DNA of 64,000 nucleotides, taken from Desulfoscipio geothermicus. Lineage in GTDB: Bacteria > Bacillota > Desulfotomaculia > Desulfotomaculales > Desulfallaceae. Both the position numbers and the translations under genes were made by a program. Numbering within the stretch: the stretch's first letter is position 1; every line of letters starts with the position of its first letter. The stretch covers positions 1 through 64,000 of the forward strand of contig JAENYS010000003.1 in NCBI GenBank assembly GCA_016841645.1, in the 5' to 3' direction. Below, piece after piece: positions 52,153 to 60,506 of this stretch. The notes beneath the pieces are model-generated. The model did not search any database, was not told the DNA's origin, and saw nothing but the letters and a program-made list of their open reading frames with translations.

Positions 52153-52920
52153 TTGAAGGTATTTTCTGTTTTCGGGGTTTCCCAATCCGGCAAAACCACG
52201 ACCGTGGAAGGTATCATCAGAGAACTAATTCGGAGAGGTTACCGGGTTGGGTCAATTAAAAATATTCATTTTCAAGGTTTTGCCATTGATACCCCGGGCA
52301 CTAATACCTGGCGGCACAGGCAGGCCGGTGCGGAAATGGTAGTGGCCAGGGGATTGGCAGAAACAGATGTGCTCATTCCCCGGCAGCTAAGCATAGAAGA
52401 AATATTAACCTTTTATGACCATGATTATGTGGTTATAGAAGGAATATCTAATACACTAATCCCTAAAATTCTATGTGCCGGGGATGAAGCTGAGATTGAG
52501 GGAGGCTTAAGCGATATGGTATTTGCCATATCCGGACGTATATCAAATAGAATATTAAATTACCGGGACATCCCGGTTATCAATGCCCTTTCAGACGCTA
52601 AGAGACTAGTTGATTTAGTTGAGGATAAAATGGCTAGTTGTTTACCATTTATCCATGAAGTGGAGCAATGTCATGCCTGCGGTGGCAACTGCCGTAGCTT
52701 GGCATCTCGAATACTACATGGCAAAGCCACAGATGCAGAATGCTTTGCTGGAAATGAGGTTATTATTAAGGTTGGCGGACAGGAATTGGCAGTGGATTAT
52801 CTGTGGCAAGCGCACATCAAAAACACGTTGGCAAAAGTTTTAGCTCAACTTGATAGCTATGACGGAGGCGAAGGAATTTCTATCACAATAAGGAAGAGAA
52901 ACAATGGAATGGAAGTTTAA
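52153..52920 (+). CDS. MobB-like P-loop protein with C-terminal Cys motif
   Basis: 255 residues. KVFSVFGVSQSGKTTTVEGI contains the Walker A (GVSQSGKTT), and TPGTNTWRHRQAGAEMVVAR, the IEEILTFYDHDYVVIEG region and DVLIPRQL follow, the pattern of MobB, which helps make molybdopterin guanine dinucleotide. The C-terminal ~70 residues add CHACGGNCRSLASRILHG plus another Cys at DAECF, a probable metal or Fe-S site seen in longer MobB homologues. TTG 52153 has AAAGGAG upstream. It is the one gene here with direct ties to molybdenum cofactor chemistry and acts in the cytoplasm, perhaps on imported cofactor. Confidence 0.78.
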   Translation: MKVFSVFGVSQSGKTTTVEGIIRELIRRGYRVGSIKNIHFQGFAIDTPGTNTWRHRQAGAEMVVARGLAETDVLIPRQLSIEEILTFYDHDYVVIEGISNTLIPKILCAGDEAEIEGGLSDMVFAISGRISNRILNYRDIPVINALSDAKRLVDLVEDKMASCLPFIHEVEQCHACGGNCRSLASRILHGKATDAECFAGNEVIIKVGGQELAVDYLWQAHIKNTLAKVLAQLDSYDGGEGISITIRKRNNGMEV

Positions 52921-53680
52921 ACTGGAAAACAATTTAAATGTTAAGATCTTAGACTATCAACCAAAAAAAAGCTTCCGAAATGATGTCTTCCTGGTTGAGG
53001 CTATTAACCAGGATAATGTAAGGTTGAAATATATAGTTAAGAAATATGTAAAGCCAAAGGCAGGGAATGAGGCTTTTATTATTAACAGTCTTAGAAACCG
53101 GGGGCTTTTAGTACCGCAAATTATTTGGAATGATAATAATATAATTATTATGGAATATATTGACGGAATTCTTTTAACAGACCTGTTGACCAATACAAAT
53201 ATTAACCGGCAGAATTGGGTTAAGCATCTTGCCCGGTGGTTATATCAATTGCATGGTACTATAAGTTATGCAGATAACAATTGTCTGTGTAAATTTGACT
53301 TAAACCTACGCAATTTTATATTCACAGGTGAAAATTTTTATGGTTTGGATTTTGAAAAAGTATGTTATCATCCCCCGGAAAGGGATTTAGGAGGTCTTTG
53401 TGCCTTTATATTAAATAATGACCCAATGTTTACACAGTGGAAATATAGTATTTGTTCTTTATTAGTTGAGAATTATAATAATTTAAATGTCAATATAATC
53501 AATTATCGGCTGGATTATCAGGCTATACAGTACTATTTAATAGAAGAATTGAAGGCCGCTGCAGAAAGAAGGGTAAAGCAGCGTTCTTATCTTCTTGCCA
53601 AAATTGAGGAATTGGGCGGAGAAGTTAATAATATACAGCCGGCGTGGTTAAACAAGAAAGATGGCAGGGAATTGATTTGA
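52904..53680 (+). CDS. Kinase-fold protein (APH/RIO-like), unknown substrate
   Basis: 258 residues with a small-molecule or lipid kinase layout: a lobe with YIVKKYVKPKAGNEAFIIN (putative ATP-site Lys), the hinge IIIMEYIDGILL, the catalytic loop CLCKFDLNLRNFIF (D...N) and the metal-binding YGLDFEKVCY (the DFG-like Asp). The first His of the usual HxD is replaced. Overlaps the MobB-like gene by 16 bases, so co-expressed. If the surface phosphatase removes a phosphate before uptake, this kinase could restore it; that is inference. It is the last gene of the riboswitch B unit, and is AT-rich. Confidence 0.6.
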   Translation: MEWKFKLENNLNVKILDYQPKKSFRNDVFLVEAINQDNVRLKYIVKKYVKPKAGNEAFIINSLRNRGLLVPQIIWNDNNIIIMEYIDGILLTDLLTNTNINRQNWVKHLARWLYQLHGTISYADNNCLCKFDLNLRNFIFTGENFYGLDFEKVCYHPPERDLGGLCAFILNNDPMFTQWKYSICSLLVENYNNLNVNIINYRLDYQAIQYYLIEELKAAAERRVKQRSYLLAKIEELGGEVNNIQPAWLNKKDGRELI

Positions 53681-53765
53681 CATAAATCAAAAAATTTAAA
53701 CTCATGTTAATAACCACCTGTTCCGGGTTAGTATAGGACGGATGGGTAATTAAGTCTAATTGAGT

Positions 53766-53804
53766 AAAGTAGTGCTGCAATTTTTCGTGGCGCTACTTTA
53801 TTGC
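53766..53804 (+). terminator. Hairpin at the right border of the island
   Basis: AAAGTAGTGC pairs with GCGCTACTTT (53790-53799; one wobble) around TGCAATTTTTCGTG. The T-run is poor, so termination strength is uncertain. It ends the Moco unit before coaX. Confidence 0.45.
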
Positions 53805-53878
53805 GTGCGGACACTGGTTTTGTTAAAATTGGCATAGTTCATAAAGAGTGTCAAAAAGGAAAAGAGGGGGAACAGCCG

Positions 53879-54658
53879 GTGATACTGGTATTTGATGTAG
53901 GTAACACTAATATTGTACTGGGTGTTTTCAAGGGGCATGAGTTGGTGGAACACTGGCGTCTGTCTACCGCCCGGAACTGCACTTCCGATGAGTATGGTAT
54001 TTTATTGAGAGAATTATTTGAAACGTCCACAGTGTCTATGGCTGATATCAAGGCCACGTTATTATCTTCAGTGGTACCGACGATAAACCCGACACTTGAG
54101 CGGACCTGCCAAAAATACTTTGGATTAACCCCCCATACGGTGGGTCCGGGTACAAAAACCGGTATGTCTATTAAATATGAAAACCCGCGAGAAGTAGGAG
54201 CCGACCGTATTGTCAATGCTGTAGCAGGTTATGAGCAGTACGGTGGTCCCTTGATTATTGTAGATTTCGGTACTGCCACTACGTTTTGTGTAATATCGGA
54301 TAAAGGAGAATACTTAGGCGGGGCTATTGCCCCCGGAATTAGCATATCCACCGAGGCACTATTTGCCCGGGCTGCCAAACTGCCCCGGGTGGAACTGGTT
54401 AAACCTCCCTCAATAATAGGCAAAAACACCGTGAACAGCATGCAGTCGGGTATAGTTTACGGTTTTGTTGGACAAGTTAACGAAATTGTCCGCCGGATGA
54501 AAATGGAAATTGATGGTGACCCCTTGGTTGTGGCTACCGGCGGTCTGGCTGAGTTGATTGCCGGAGAAACATCTAGTATTAACCGGGTGGACAAGTATTT
54601 AACTTTAAATGGCCTGCGCATTATTTATGAGCGTAACCAAAAAGTACCCGGTGCTTAA
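53879..54658 (+). CDS. coaX: Type III pantothenate kinase
   Basis: First step of coenzyme A synthesis from pantothenate. 259 residues with [19 protein letters not shown] (the DxGNT phosphate loop), [32 protein letters not shown] and [11 protein letters not shown], typical of CoaX (type III, which needs a monovalent cation). GTG 53879 follows AGAGGGGG; an upstream extension to 53801 is in frame but lacks family similarity. In many Firmicutes coaX lies next to birA, so this gene marks the right flank of the 30-kb insertion. Confidence 0.93.
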   Translation: MILVFDVGNTNIVLGVFKGHELVEHWRLSTARNCTSDEYGILLRELFETSTVSMADIKATLLSSVVPTINPTLERTCQKYFGLTPHTVGPGTKTGMSIKYENPREVGADRIVNAVAGYEQYGGPLIIVDFGTATTFCVISDKGEYLGGAIAPGISISTEALFARAAKLPRVELVKPPSIIGKNTVNSMQSGIVYGFVGQVNEIVRRMKMEIDGDPLVVATGGLAELIAGETSSINRVDKYLTLNGLRIIYERNQKVPGA

Positions 54659-54783
54659 ACAGCATCTTCATTTGTTTGCGTGGCATTATTGGAAGTAACA
54701 AATTTTAATATCAGGGTAGTATCTAAAATAAAATTAGCCTGGCTGCTTTTTTGAAATGACGAGCCATATAAGGATGAAGGAAT

Positions 54784-55830
54784 TTGTGCAGCAGACTACT
54801 AATGTCTAACGACCAAAGTACGAATGCTTTTAAAATAGGCCATGTGGCAATCGCCAATCCGGTGGTGGCGGCTCCCATGGCGGGGGTGACAGATCGGGCC
54901 TTTAGGATACTGGCCGCAGAACATGGCTGCGGCCTGATATGCACTGAAATGATTAGTGATCAGGCCCTTATTTACGGTAATCCAAAAACCAATATTCTAT
55001 TGGACTTAAGCGGTGAAACGGGACCCATTTGCGTGCAGATATTTGGCAGCCATGTGGAGTACATGGTCCGTGCTGCTGAGATTGTGGCCGCCCGGGGGGC
55101 GGATATTATCGACATCAACATGGGCTGTCCTACACCCAAAATAGTTAAAAACGGCGAGGGTGCCGCACTTATGCGAAATACGGAGCTAGCGATGCGTATT
55201 GTAGGGGCGGTGGTAGACCGGGTGGATTGTCCGGTAACGGTAAAGATGCGCAAGGGTTGGGACGATACATCGATCAATGCGGTAAAATTAGCTCGCATGG
55301 TTGTACAGGCCGGGGCATCGGCGGTAACAGTGCATGGCCGTACCCGTGAACAGTTCTACAGTGGTGAGGCTGACTGGCGAATTATCCAGCAGGTACGAGA
55401 AGCCGTAACTGTGCCGGTAATAGGTAATGGGGATGTGCGTACTCCTCAGGATGCACGGCGTTTGTTACGGGAAACAGGCTGCCATGCTGTTATGATTGGC
55501 CGGGCAGCTGCAGGCAATCCCTGGATTTTTAGCCGCACCACGCGTTATTTAACCACAGGTGAGTTGCTTCCCATGCCCACGCTACAAATGCGGAAAGAAA
55601 CTGCTATACGGCATTATAAACTTCTGGTGGAAACCAAGGGGGAAGATGTGGCTAACCGGGAGATGCGCAAGCATTTGGCCTGGTATACCAAGGGTCTGCG
55701 TGGTGCGGCCGGTCTCCGGGCACGGATTAATCATGGCTGCAGTTATAAATTCTATACAGAAGAGTTTTGGGACTTGTTGAAAACAGGGCAAGATAACGAA
55801 ACCCCGTTGGACGAAGCGGATAAGCTTTAA
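54784..55830 (+). CDS. dusB: tRNA-dihydrouridine synthase
   Basis: FMN-dependent reductase that makes dihydrouridine in tRNA. ~342-348 residues: VVAAPMAGVTDRAFRILAAE, IDINMGCPTPKIVKNGEGAA (the catalytic Cys in GCP), PVTVKMRKGWDD, AVTVHGRTREQFYSG, VIGNGDVRT, CHAVMIGRAAAGNPWIF. The TTG at 54784 has AAGGA nine bases before; ATG 54802 is the alternative. A terminator follows directly. Confidence 0.92.
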   Translation: MCSRLLMSNDQSTNAFKIGHVAIANPVVAAPMAGVTDRAFRILAAEHGCGLICTEMISDQALIYGNPKTNILLDLSGETGPICVQIFGSHVEYMVRAAEIVAARGADIIDINMGCPTPKIVKNGEGAALMRNTELAMRIVGAVVDRVDCPVTVKMRKGWDDTSINAVKLARMVVQAGASAVTVHGRTREQFYSGEADWRIIQQVREAVTVPVIGNGDVRTPQDARRLLRETGCHAVMIGRAAAGNPWIFSRTTRYLTTGELLPMPTLQMRKETAIRHYKLLVETKGEDVANREMRKHLAWYTKGLRGAAGLRARINHGCSYKFYTEEFWDLLKTGQDNETPLDEADKL

Positions 55831-55858
55831 ATAAACCGGTGTCCTAACCGGTTTATTT
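55829..55858 (+). terminator. Intrinsic terminator of dusB
   Basis: AATAAACCGG pairs with CCGGTTTATT around TGTCCTAA and is followed by TTTG. Confidence 0.65.
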
Positions 55859-55988
55859 TGATATTTACCATAAAAGATATAAATAACGCCTGGTCTGCAA
55901 AAGATGCCTGGAATATTCGGTGATTCGGATGCCAATATTTACTAACAGGTGGAACGAGCCTTTAAAAAATTTTTTAATTTAAACATTT

Positions 55989-56043
55989 TTGACTTATAAG
56001 ACAAGTCCTGCTAGAATATAATTGTACACAAGATTGTGCACAA
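55989..56043 (+). promoter_or_regulatory. Promoter with tandem operators of the HTH regulator gene
   Basis: TTGACT (55989-55994) and TAGAAT (56012-56017), 17 apart. Immediately downstream are TTGTACACAA (56022-56031) and the perfect palindrome TTGTGCACAA (56034-56043), two near-identical 10-mers at 12-base spacing that fit a repressor dimer pair over the transcription start. Confidence 0.6.
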
Positions 56044-56091
56044 ACTATGATTAATAGTTATTACCATATATTGTAAGCCTGGGGTAGGGTT

Positions 56092-56622
56092 ATGGACTTG
56101 ATACGTATTAGCGATAAAGTGATCAGCAGGCATAAAATAGATAATTTTATAACTGAAATTTTACAGCTTCGGTCCATGGGGTTATCCCAGACCGATGTGG
56201 CCGCACGGCTGGGCATTGATCGCACCCTGGTATCACGCCTGGAAAACATGGGAGAAGTGCGTAAGGGAAAAAGTGTGGCTGTAGTCGGTTTTCCCATTTC
56301 CAATCGTGATGAAATATTTAATTTGCTACAGGCCGAGGGCGTAGATTATGCACTTTTAATGACTGAAAAAGAGCGCTGGGATTTTGTTAGGCAAAAAAGT
56401 GGCATAGAACTTTTTGACGCTATTATGGAGCTCATAGCCCTGGCACATTCCTATGACCAAATAGTAGTTATTGGCTCCGATAAAAGAATAAAAATTATTC
56501 GGGCTGTGCTGGATAAAAAAGTTGTGGGGCTAGTAATAGGTGAATCTCCTATTAAGGAAGACAAGTATGTCGACCCGGCGGAGCTGGTAGCGGTTATTAG
56601 AGCTATTAAAGCGGGCCATTAA
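56092..56622 (+). CDS. XRE-type HTH transcriptional regulator
   Basis: 176 residues. The N-terminal helix-turn-helix MGLSQTDVAARLGIDRTLVS (~29-48) is a Cro/C1-type DNA reader. The C-terminal ~100 residues (VAVVGFPISNRDEIFNLLQA, IVVIGSDKRIKIIRAVLDKK) look like an unclassified alpha/beta ligand- or metabolite-sensing part. It is probably autoregulated through the tandem operators. 14 bases separate it from the next gene, so the two are likely co-transcribed and it may sense fatty-acid-related metabolites, which is a guess. Confidence 0.75.
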   Translation: MDLIRISDKVISRHKIDNFITEILQLRSMGLSQTDVAARLGIDRTLVSRLENMGEVRKGKSVAVVGFPISNRDEIFNLLQAEGVDYALLMTEKERWDFVRQKSGIELFDAIMELIALAHSYDQIVVIGSDKRIKIIRAVLDKKVVGLVIGESPIKEDKYVDPAELVAVIRAIKAGH

Positions 56623-56636
56623 AGGAGGAAGGTCTA

Positions 56637-57722
56637 ATGAATAATTTCGCGTTCATGATTCACCCTCTGGATATAAGTGATATTGGCCGCAAGTTTGGAT
56701 TGCTCGGCAAGTTGCCGCCCCGCCTGCTCGAGGGGTTATTTAAATACTCGCCGCCTTTAAAAGTGTCTAAAATTACCGGTGTCTATTCGGATCATGCTCA
56801 GACCGAAGGCTGGTTTGTGGCTTGTCCTATTACAGCCCGTCTAATGCTGGAACTTCCTGAGGAATATGTTATAAGAAAAATTATTCAAACCGGCAAACTG
56901 GCTCAAAAAATGGGGGCTAAAATACTAGGATTGGGTGCTTTTACCTCCGTGGTGGGTGATGCAGGCATCACGGTGGCTAAAAACTTAGAAATCGCTGTAA
57001 CGACCGGTAACAGCTATACTGTAGCTACTGCTGTGGATGGTGTCAGGGAGGCTGCCTGCTTGATGGGTCATGACCTAAAGAAGTGCCATGCCGTTGTGGT
57101 GGGGGCCACGGGTTCCATTGGGCAAGTTTGTGCCCGTATGCTAGCTCGTGATGTGCGATCCTTAACACTAGTGGCACGGCAGAAAAACAGGCTGGAGGAA
57201 CTAACCCGCAAGATTATGTACGAAACGGGTGTTGCGGCTCAGATTACTTCAGATATCAAGCAGGCCTTAAAAAACGCCCAGATAGTGATTACTGTTACCA
57301 GCGCGGTGGATACCATTATTGCTCCTGAGGACTTAATGCCCGGTGCCGTGGTATGCGATGTCAGTCGTCCACGCAATGTTTCCAAGCAGGTTGTTGAAAA
57401 ACGCCGGGATGTACTGGTTATTGAGGGCGGCGTAGTTAAGGTACCTGGTAATGTAAATTTTAACTTTAATTTTGGTTTTCCTGCAGGGACGTCCTATGCT
57501 TGCATGGCGGAAACTATGATTCTTGCCATGGAAGGTCGTTACGAGAACTATAGCCTAGGTCGGGAATTAAGCCTGGAGCAAGTGGAACAAATATCGGCGC
57601 TTGCTCGTAAACATGGTTTTCGGCTGGCCGGTTTTCGTAGTTTTGAAAAGGCGGTCAGTCATCAGGAAATAGACCGGATTAAAGAGCAAGCCCGGGCTAA
57701 TTTGCTGTGTTATGCTAAATAG
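56637..57722 (+). CDS. Acyl-ACP-reductase-like (AAR-type) dehydrogenase
   Basis: 361 residues. The family is often labelled shikimate dehydrogenase-like. The match I see is to cyanobacterial long-chain acyl-ACP reductase: AQKMGAKILGLGAFTSVVGD, TTGNSYTVATAV, the NAD(P) motif VVVGATGSIGQVCARMLA, and SYACMAETMILAMEGRYENY, which contains Cys289 at the position of the catalytic Cys of that enzyme (FACFAEAM...). It would reduce acyl-ACP or acyl-CoA to aldehyde. It is paired with the upstream regulator. AAGGAGG precedes the ATG. The activity is by similarity only. Confidence 0.6.
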   Translation: MNNFAFMIHPLDISDIGRKFGLLGKLPPRLLEGLFKYSPPLKVSKITGVYSDHAQTEGWFVACPITARLMLELPEEYVIRKIIQTGKLAQKMGAKILGLGAFTSVVGDAGITVAKNLEIAVTTGNSYTVATAVDGVREAACLMGHDLKKCHAVVVGATGSIGQVCARMLARDVRSLTLVARQKNRLEELTRKIMYETGVAAQITSDIKQALKNAQIVITVTSAVDTIIAPEDLMPGAVVCDVSRPRNVSKQVVEKRRDVLVIEGGVVKVPGNVNFNFNFGFPAGTSYACMAETMILAMEGRYENYSLGRELSLEQVEQISALARKHGFRLAGFRSFEKAVSHQEIDRIKEQARANLLCYAK

Positions 57723-57761
57723 TTAAGCATAGTGTTCACTATTAATATGTCTTAACAAGCC

Positions 57762-57850
57762 TTGACAAAAAATTATGACATACATATAATATTATGGATG
57801 AACAGCGGAACATTGGGGCACTGCAAAAAGTGTTTTTTGCAGTGCTTTAA
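57762..57850 (+). promoter_or_regulatory. greA promoter with promoter-proximal terminator
   Basis: TTGACA (57762-57767) and TATAAT (57785-57790) with 17-base spacing are consensus. About 25 bases after the expected start a hairpin, GCACTGCAAAAA with TTTTTTGCAGTGC (57818-57846), is followed by TTTAAT. Most transcripts should end there as ~50-nt RNAs, with readthrough to greA 116 bases downstream. Confidence 0.6.
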
Positions 57851-57965
57851 TAATAGCTAGAAGGATTTATCCAAATCGCTGCTTTATATATCTTTGTTTT
57901 TTTGAATCACTAAAAGGGAAAAACATATATAGTTTGATAAACCTTAAGATAGGAGAAGAAATTAA

Positions 57966-58442
57966 ATGAGCGATAAGGAAGTTATACTTACTATAGAAGG
58001 CCTTAAAAAATTAGAGGTAGAATTGGAGCAATTAAAATCGGTGAGCCGTCGGGAGGTAGCTCTTCGTATAAAACAAGCTATAGAATTTGGCGATATTAGC
58101 GAAAATTCGGAGTATGAAGACGCAAAAAACGAACAGGCCTTCATAGAGGGACGTATCCTCATGCTAGAAAAAATGCTCCGTAATGCCAAAATTATTGATG
58201 ATGAAAACTTAGGTACCGAGGTAGTATCCATTGGTTCAACAGTACTATTACGTGATATTGAATTTGATGATGAATTTAAGTGCACTATCGTTGGTTCTGC
58301 GGAAGCTGACCCTGAGGAAAACAAAATATCCAATGAATCTCCGGTGGGCAGATCTATATTGGGTAAATCAAAGGGTGAAACCGTGGAAGTTATCGTGCCG
58401 GCAGGTGCCTTAAAGTATCAAATAGTAGATATTATCAAGTAG
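57966..58442 (+). CDS. greA: Transcription elongation factor GreA
   Basis: 158 residues. N-terminal coiled coil ([20 protein letters not shown]) with [21 protein letters not shown], whose acidic tip enters the RNA polymerase secondary channel and stimulates cleavage of backtracked transcripts. The C-terminal FKBP-like domain includes [24 protein letters not shown] precedes the ATG. Followed by lysS after 28 bases; this pair is common in Firmicutes. Confidence 0.95.
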   Translation: MSDKEVILTIEGLKKLEVELEQLKSVSRREVALRIKQAIEFGDISENSEYEDAKNEQAFIEGRILMLEKMLRNAKIIDDENLGTEVVSIGSTVLLRDIEFDDEFKCTIVGSAEADPEENKISNESPVGRSILGKSKGETVEVIVPAGALKYQIVDIIK

Positions 58443-58470
58443 TTCGAGTACATCGGAGGTAATACATTAA

Positions 58471-59985
58471 ATGACCAGGAAGCCATTTTTAAAACAAGAT
58501 GTTAATGCATCCCGGGCGGAAACCGAGGATATTAGCGATTTGATGAGAGTACGGCTAGCCAAACTAGCCGAATTCAAGCAGCAGGGCATAAAACCATACG
58601 GGGGTAAATACGAGCGCACCCATATGACCAGGGAAATATTGGATGACTTTGAAGGCTATGAAAACCGGCAGGTTTCTTTGGCGGGACGGCTTATGGCCAA
58701 AAGGGGGCATGGCAAGGCCGGTTTTGCTAATATACAGGACAGTACAGGCCAGATACAAATTTATGCCCGGCTAAACGACATTGGCGAGCAGGCCTATGAA
58801 TTGTATACCAAGTTGGATATTGGTGATATCATAGGCGTGTTTGGCAAGGTATTTAAGACACACATGGGTGAAATCACCGTGGCGGTAGAAACCCTGCAGC
58901 TATTAAGCAAGTCTTTGCGTCCCTTACCTGAAAAATGGCATGGTTTACGGGATGTGGAGTTGCGCTACCGGCAGCGTTATGTGGATTTGATTGTCAATCC
59001 CGACGTTAAGGAGTCTTTTGTTAAACGCAGTCAGGTTATACAGGCTATTCGTGGGTATTTAGATAAGCGGGGTTTTTTGGAAGTGGAAACGCCTATGATG
59101 CATCCTATCGCCGGCGGAGCGGTGGCTCGTCCTTTTATAACCTATCATAACACGTTGGATATGAACTTATTTATGCGGATTGCTCCGGAGCTTTACTTAA
59201 AGAGGTTGCTGGTGGGCGGTTTTGACCGAGTATATGAAATTAATCGCAATTTCCGCAATGAAGGGATTAGTACCAAACATAACCCCGAGTTTACAACGTT
59301 GGAACTTTATCAAGCCTATGCTGACTATTATGACATGATGAATTTGACCGAGGATCTAATTTGTACTGTGACAGAGCAGGTGCTGGGTACCAACGTTGTG
59401 CACTATGGCGATGTAGATATCAGCTTGGCTAAGCCCTGGGCTCGGGTTACTATGTTGGAAGCGGTAAAAAGATACAGTGGGGTGGATTTTGAAACGCTGG
59501 GCACTGATGATGAAGCTTTTGAGGCTGTACGGCATTTGCCTGTTGAGGTGGAGCGGGGTGAGTCTTGGGGTACCATTTTAAATAAAGTGTTTGAGGAAAT
59601 GGTGGAGCAAAATTTAATCCAACCCACTTTTATCTACGATTATCCACTGGATATATCGCCGCTTGCTAAGAAAAAGGAGGACAGGTCTGATCTTACTTAC
59701 CGGTTTGAGCTATTTATTTACGGGCGAGAGATGGCCAATGCTTTTTCCGAGCTAAATGATCCGATTGATCAAAAGGAGAGATTCTTAAATCAGCTTGAAA
59801 AAAGGCAAGCTGGTGATGACGAAGCACATATGATGGATGAAGACTATGTTAATGCCTTGGAATATGGTATGCCACCAGCGGGGGGGCTGGGTATTGGCAT
59901 TGACCGGCTGGTTATGCTTTTAACGGATGCGGCATCCATAAGGGACGTTATCTTATTCCCGTTAATGAAGCCGCGTGAGAATTAG
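58471..59985 (+). CDS. lysS: Lysyl-tRNA synthetase (class II)
   Basis: 504 residues. N-terminal OB anticodon-binding domain (~60-160; [20 protein letters not shown]), then the class II core with motif 1 ([20 protein letters not shown]-like stretch), motif 2 ([35 protein letters not shown]) and motif 3 ([14 protein letters not shown]). Charges tRNA-Lys. GGAGG lies ten bases before the ATG. Probably in one operon with greA. Confidence 0.96.
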   Translation: MTRKPFLKQDVNASRAETEDISDLMRVRLAKLAEFKQQGIKPYGGKYERTHMTREILDDFEGYENRQVSLAGRLMAKRGHGKAGFANIQDSTGQIQIYARLNDIGEQAYELYTKLDIGDIIGVFGKVFKTHMGEITVAVETLQLLSKSLRPLPEKWHGLRDVELRYRQRYVDLIVNPDVKESFVKRSQVIQAIRGYLDKRGFLEVETPMMHPIAGGAVARPFITYHNTLDMNLFMRIAPELYLKRLLVGGFDRVYEINRNFRNEGISTKHNPEFTTLELYQAYADYYDMMNLTEDLICTVTEQVLGTNVVHYGDVDISLAKPWARVTMLEAVKRYSGVDFETLGTDDEAFEAVRHLPVEVERGESWGTILNKVFEEMVEQNLIQPTFIYDYPLDISPLAKKKEDRSDLTYRFELFIYGREMANAFSELNDPIDQKERFLNQLEKRQAGDDEAHMMDEDYVNALEYGMPPAGGLGIGIDRLVMLLTDAASIRDVILFPLMKPREN

Positions 59986-60009
59986 TGTTAAATCGGTATA
60001 ATTTGTTTG

Positions 60010-60038
60010 TTGACATATTTCGTGCTTTATGATAATAT
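60010..60038 (+). promoter_or_regulatory. Promoter of the tRNA cluster
   Basis: TTGACA (60010-60015) and TAATAT (60033-60038), 17 apart, 38 bases before tRNA-Ile. Confidence 0.5.
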
Positions 60039-60076
60039 TTAAAACCGAGGCGGTAATTAAATAACTATTCCAGTCG

Positions 60077-60153
<77 letters not shown>

Positions 60154-60209
60154 ATCCATATTGCCTTTGAACTGTATAGTAAGGAATTAAGAATTGCTTA
60201 AAATATAAC

Positions 60210-60285
60210 GGGGGTGTAGCTCAGTTGGGAGAGCACCTGCCTTGCAAGCAGGGGGTCACCGGTTCGAGTCCGGTCATCTCCACCA
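60210..60285 (+). tRNA. tRNA-Ala (TGC)
   Basis: 76 nt with encoded CCA. Anticodon TGC in CTTGCAAG; acceptor GGGGGTG pairs with CATCTCC by several G-U pairs; T-arm GGTTCGAGTCC. Confidence 0.94.
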
Positions 60286-60290
60286 GTTAT

Positions 60291-60365
60291 TCCTCGATAG
60301 CTCAACGGTAGAGCATCCGGCTGTTAACCGGAGGGTTGCTGGTTCGAATCCAGCTCGGGGAGCCA
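60291..60365 (+). tRNA. tRNA-Asn (GTT)
   Basis: 75 nt with encoded CCA. Anticodon GTT in CTGTTAAC; acceptor TCCTCGA pairs with TCGGGGA; starts only 5 bases after tRNA-Ala. Confidence 0.95.
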
Positions 60366-60367
60366 AT

Positions 60368-60410
60368 AAAAAGATACAGCGGAGTACAAGCTCTGCTGTA
60401 TCTTTTTATT
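60368..60410 (+). terminator. Bidirectional terminator after the tRNA cluster
   Basis: AAAAAGATACAGC pairs with GCTGTATCTTTTT; T-runs on both strands also serve the converging gene at 60507-61022. Confidence 0.8.
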
Positions 60411-60421
60411 TATAGAGACAC

Positions 60422-60467
60422 GCCCCTGAAAACTCACCCCCTTGTGGGGTGGGATGAAAGGGGCATC
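60422..60467. other. Nested hairpin between the tRNAs and the Gx gene
   Basis: GCCCCT...AGGGGC enclose CACCCC...GGGGTG. There is no T-run. It could strengthen termination of the minus-strand gene or be a small structured RNA. Confidence 0.35.
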
Positions 60468-60506
60468 GTCACAAGATAATCAAAGGCAAGATCGAGGATA
60501 CTTATA

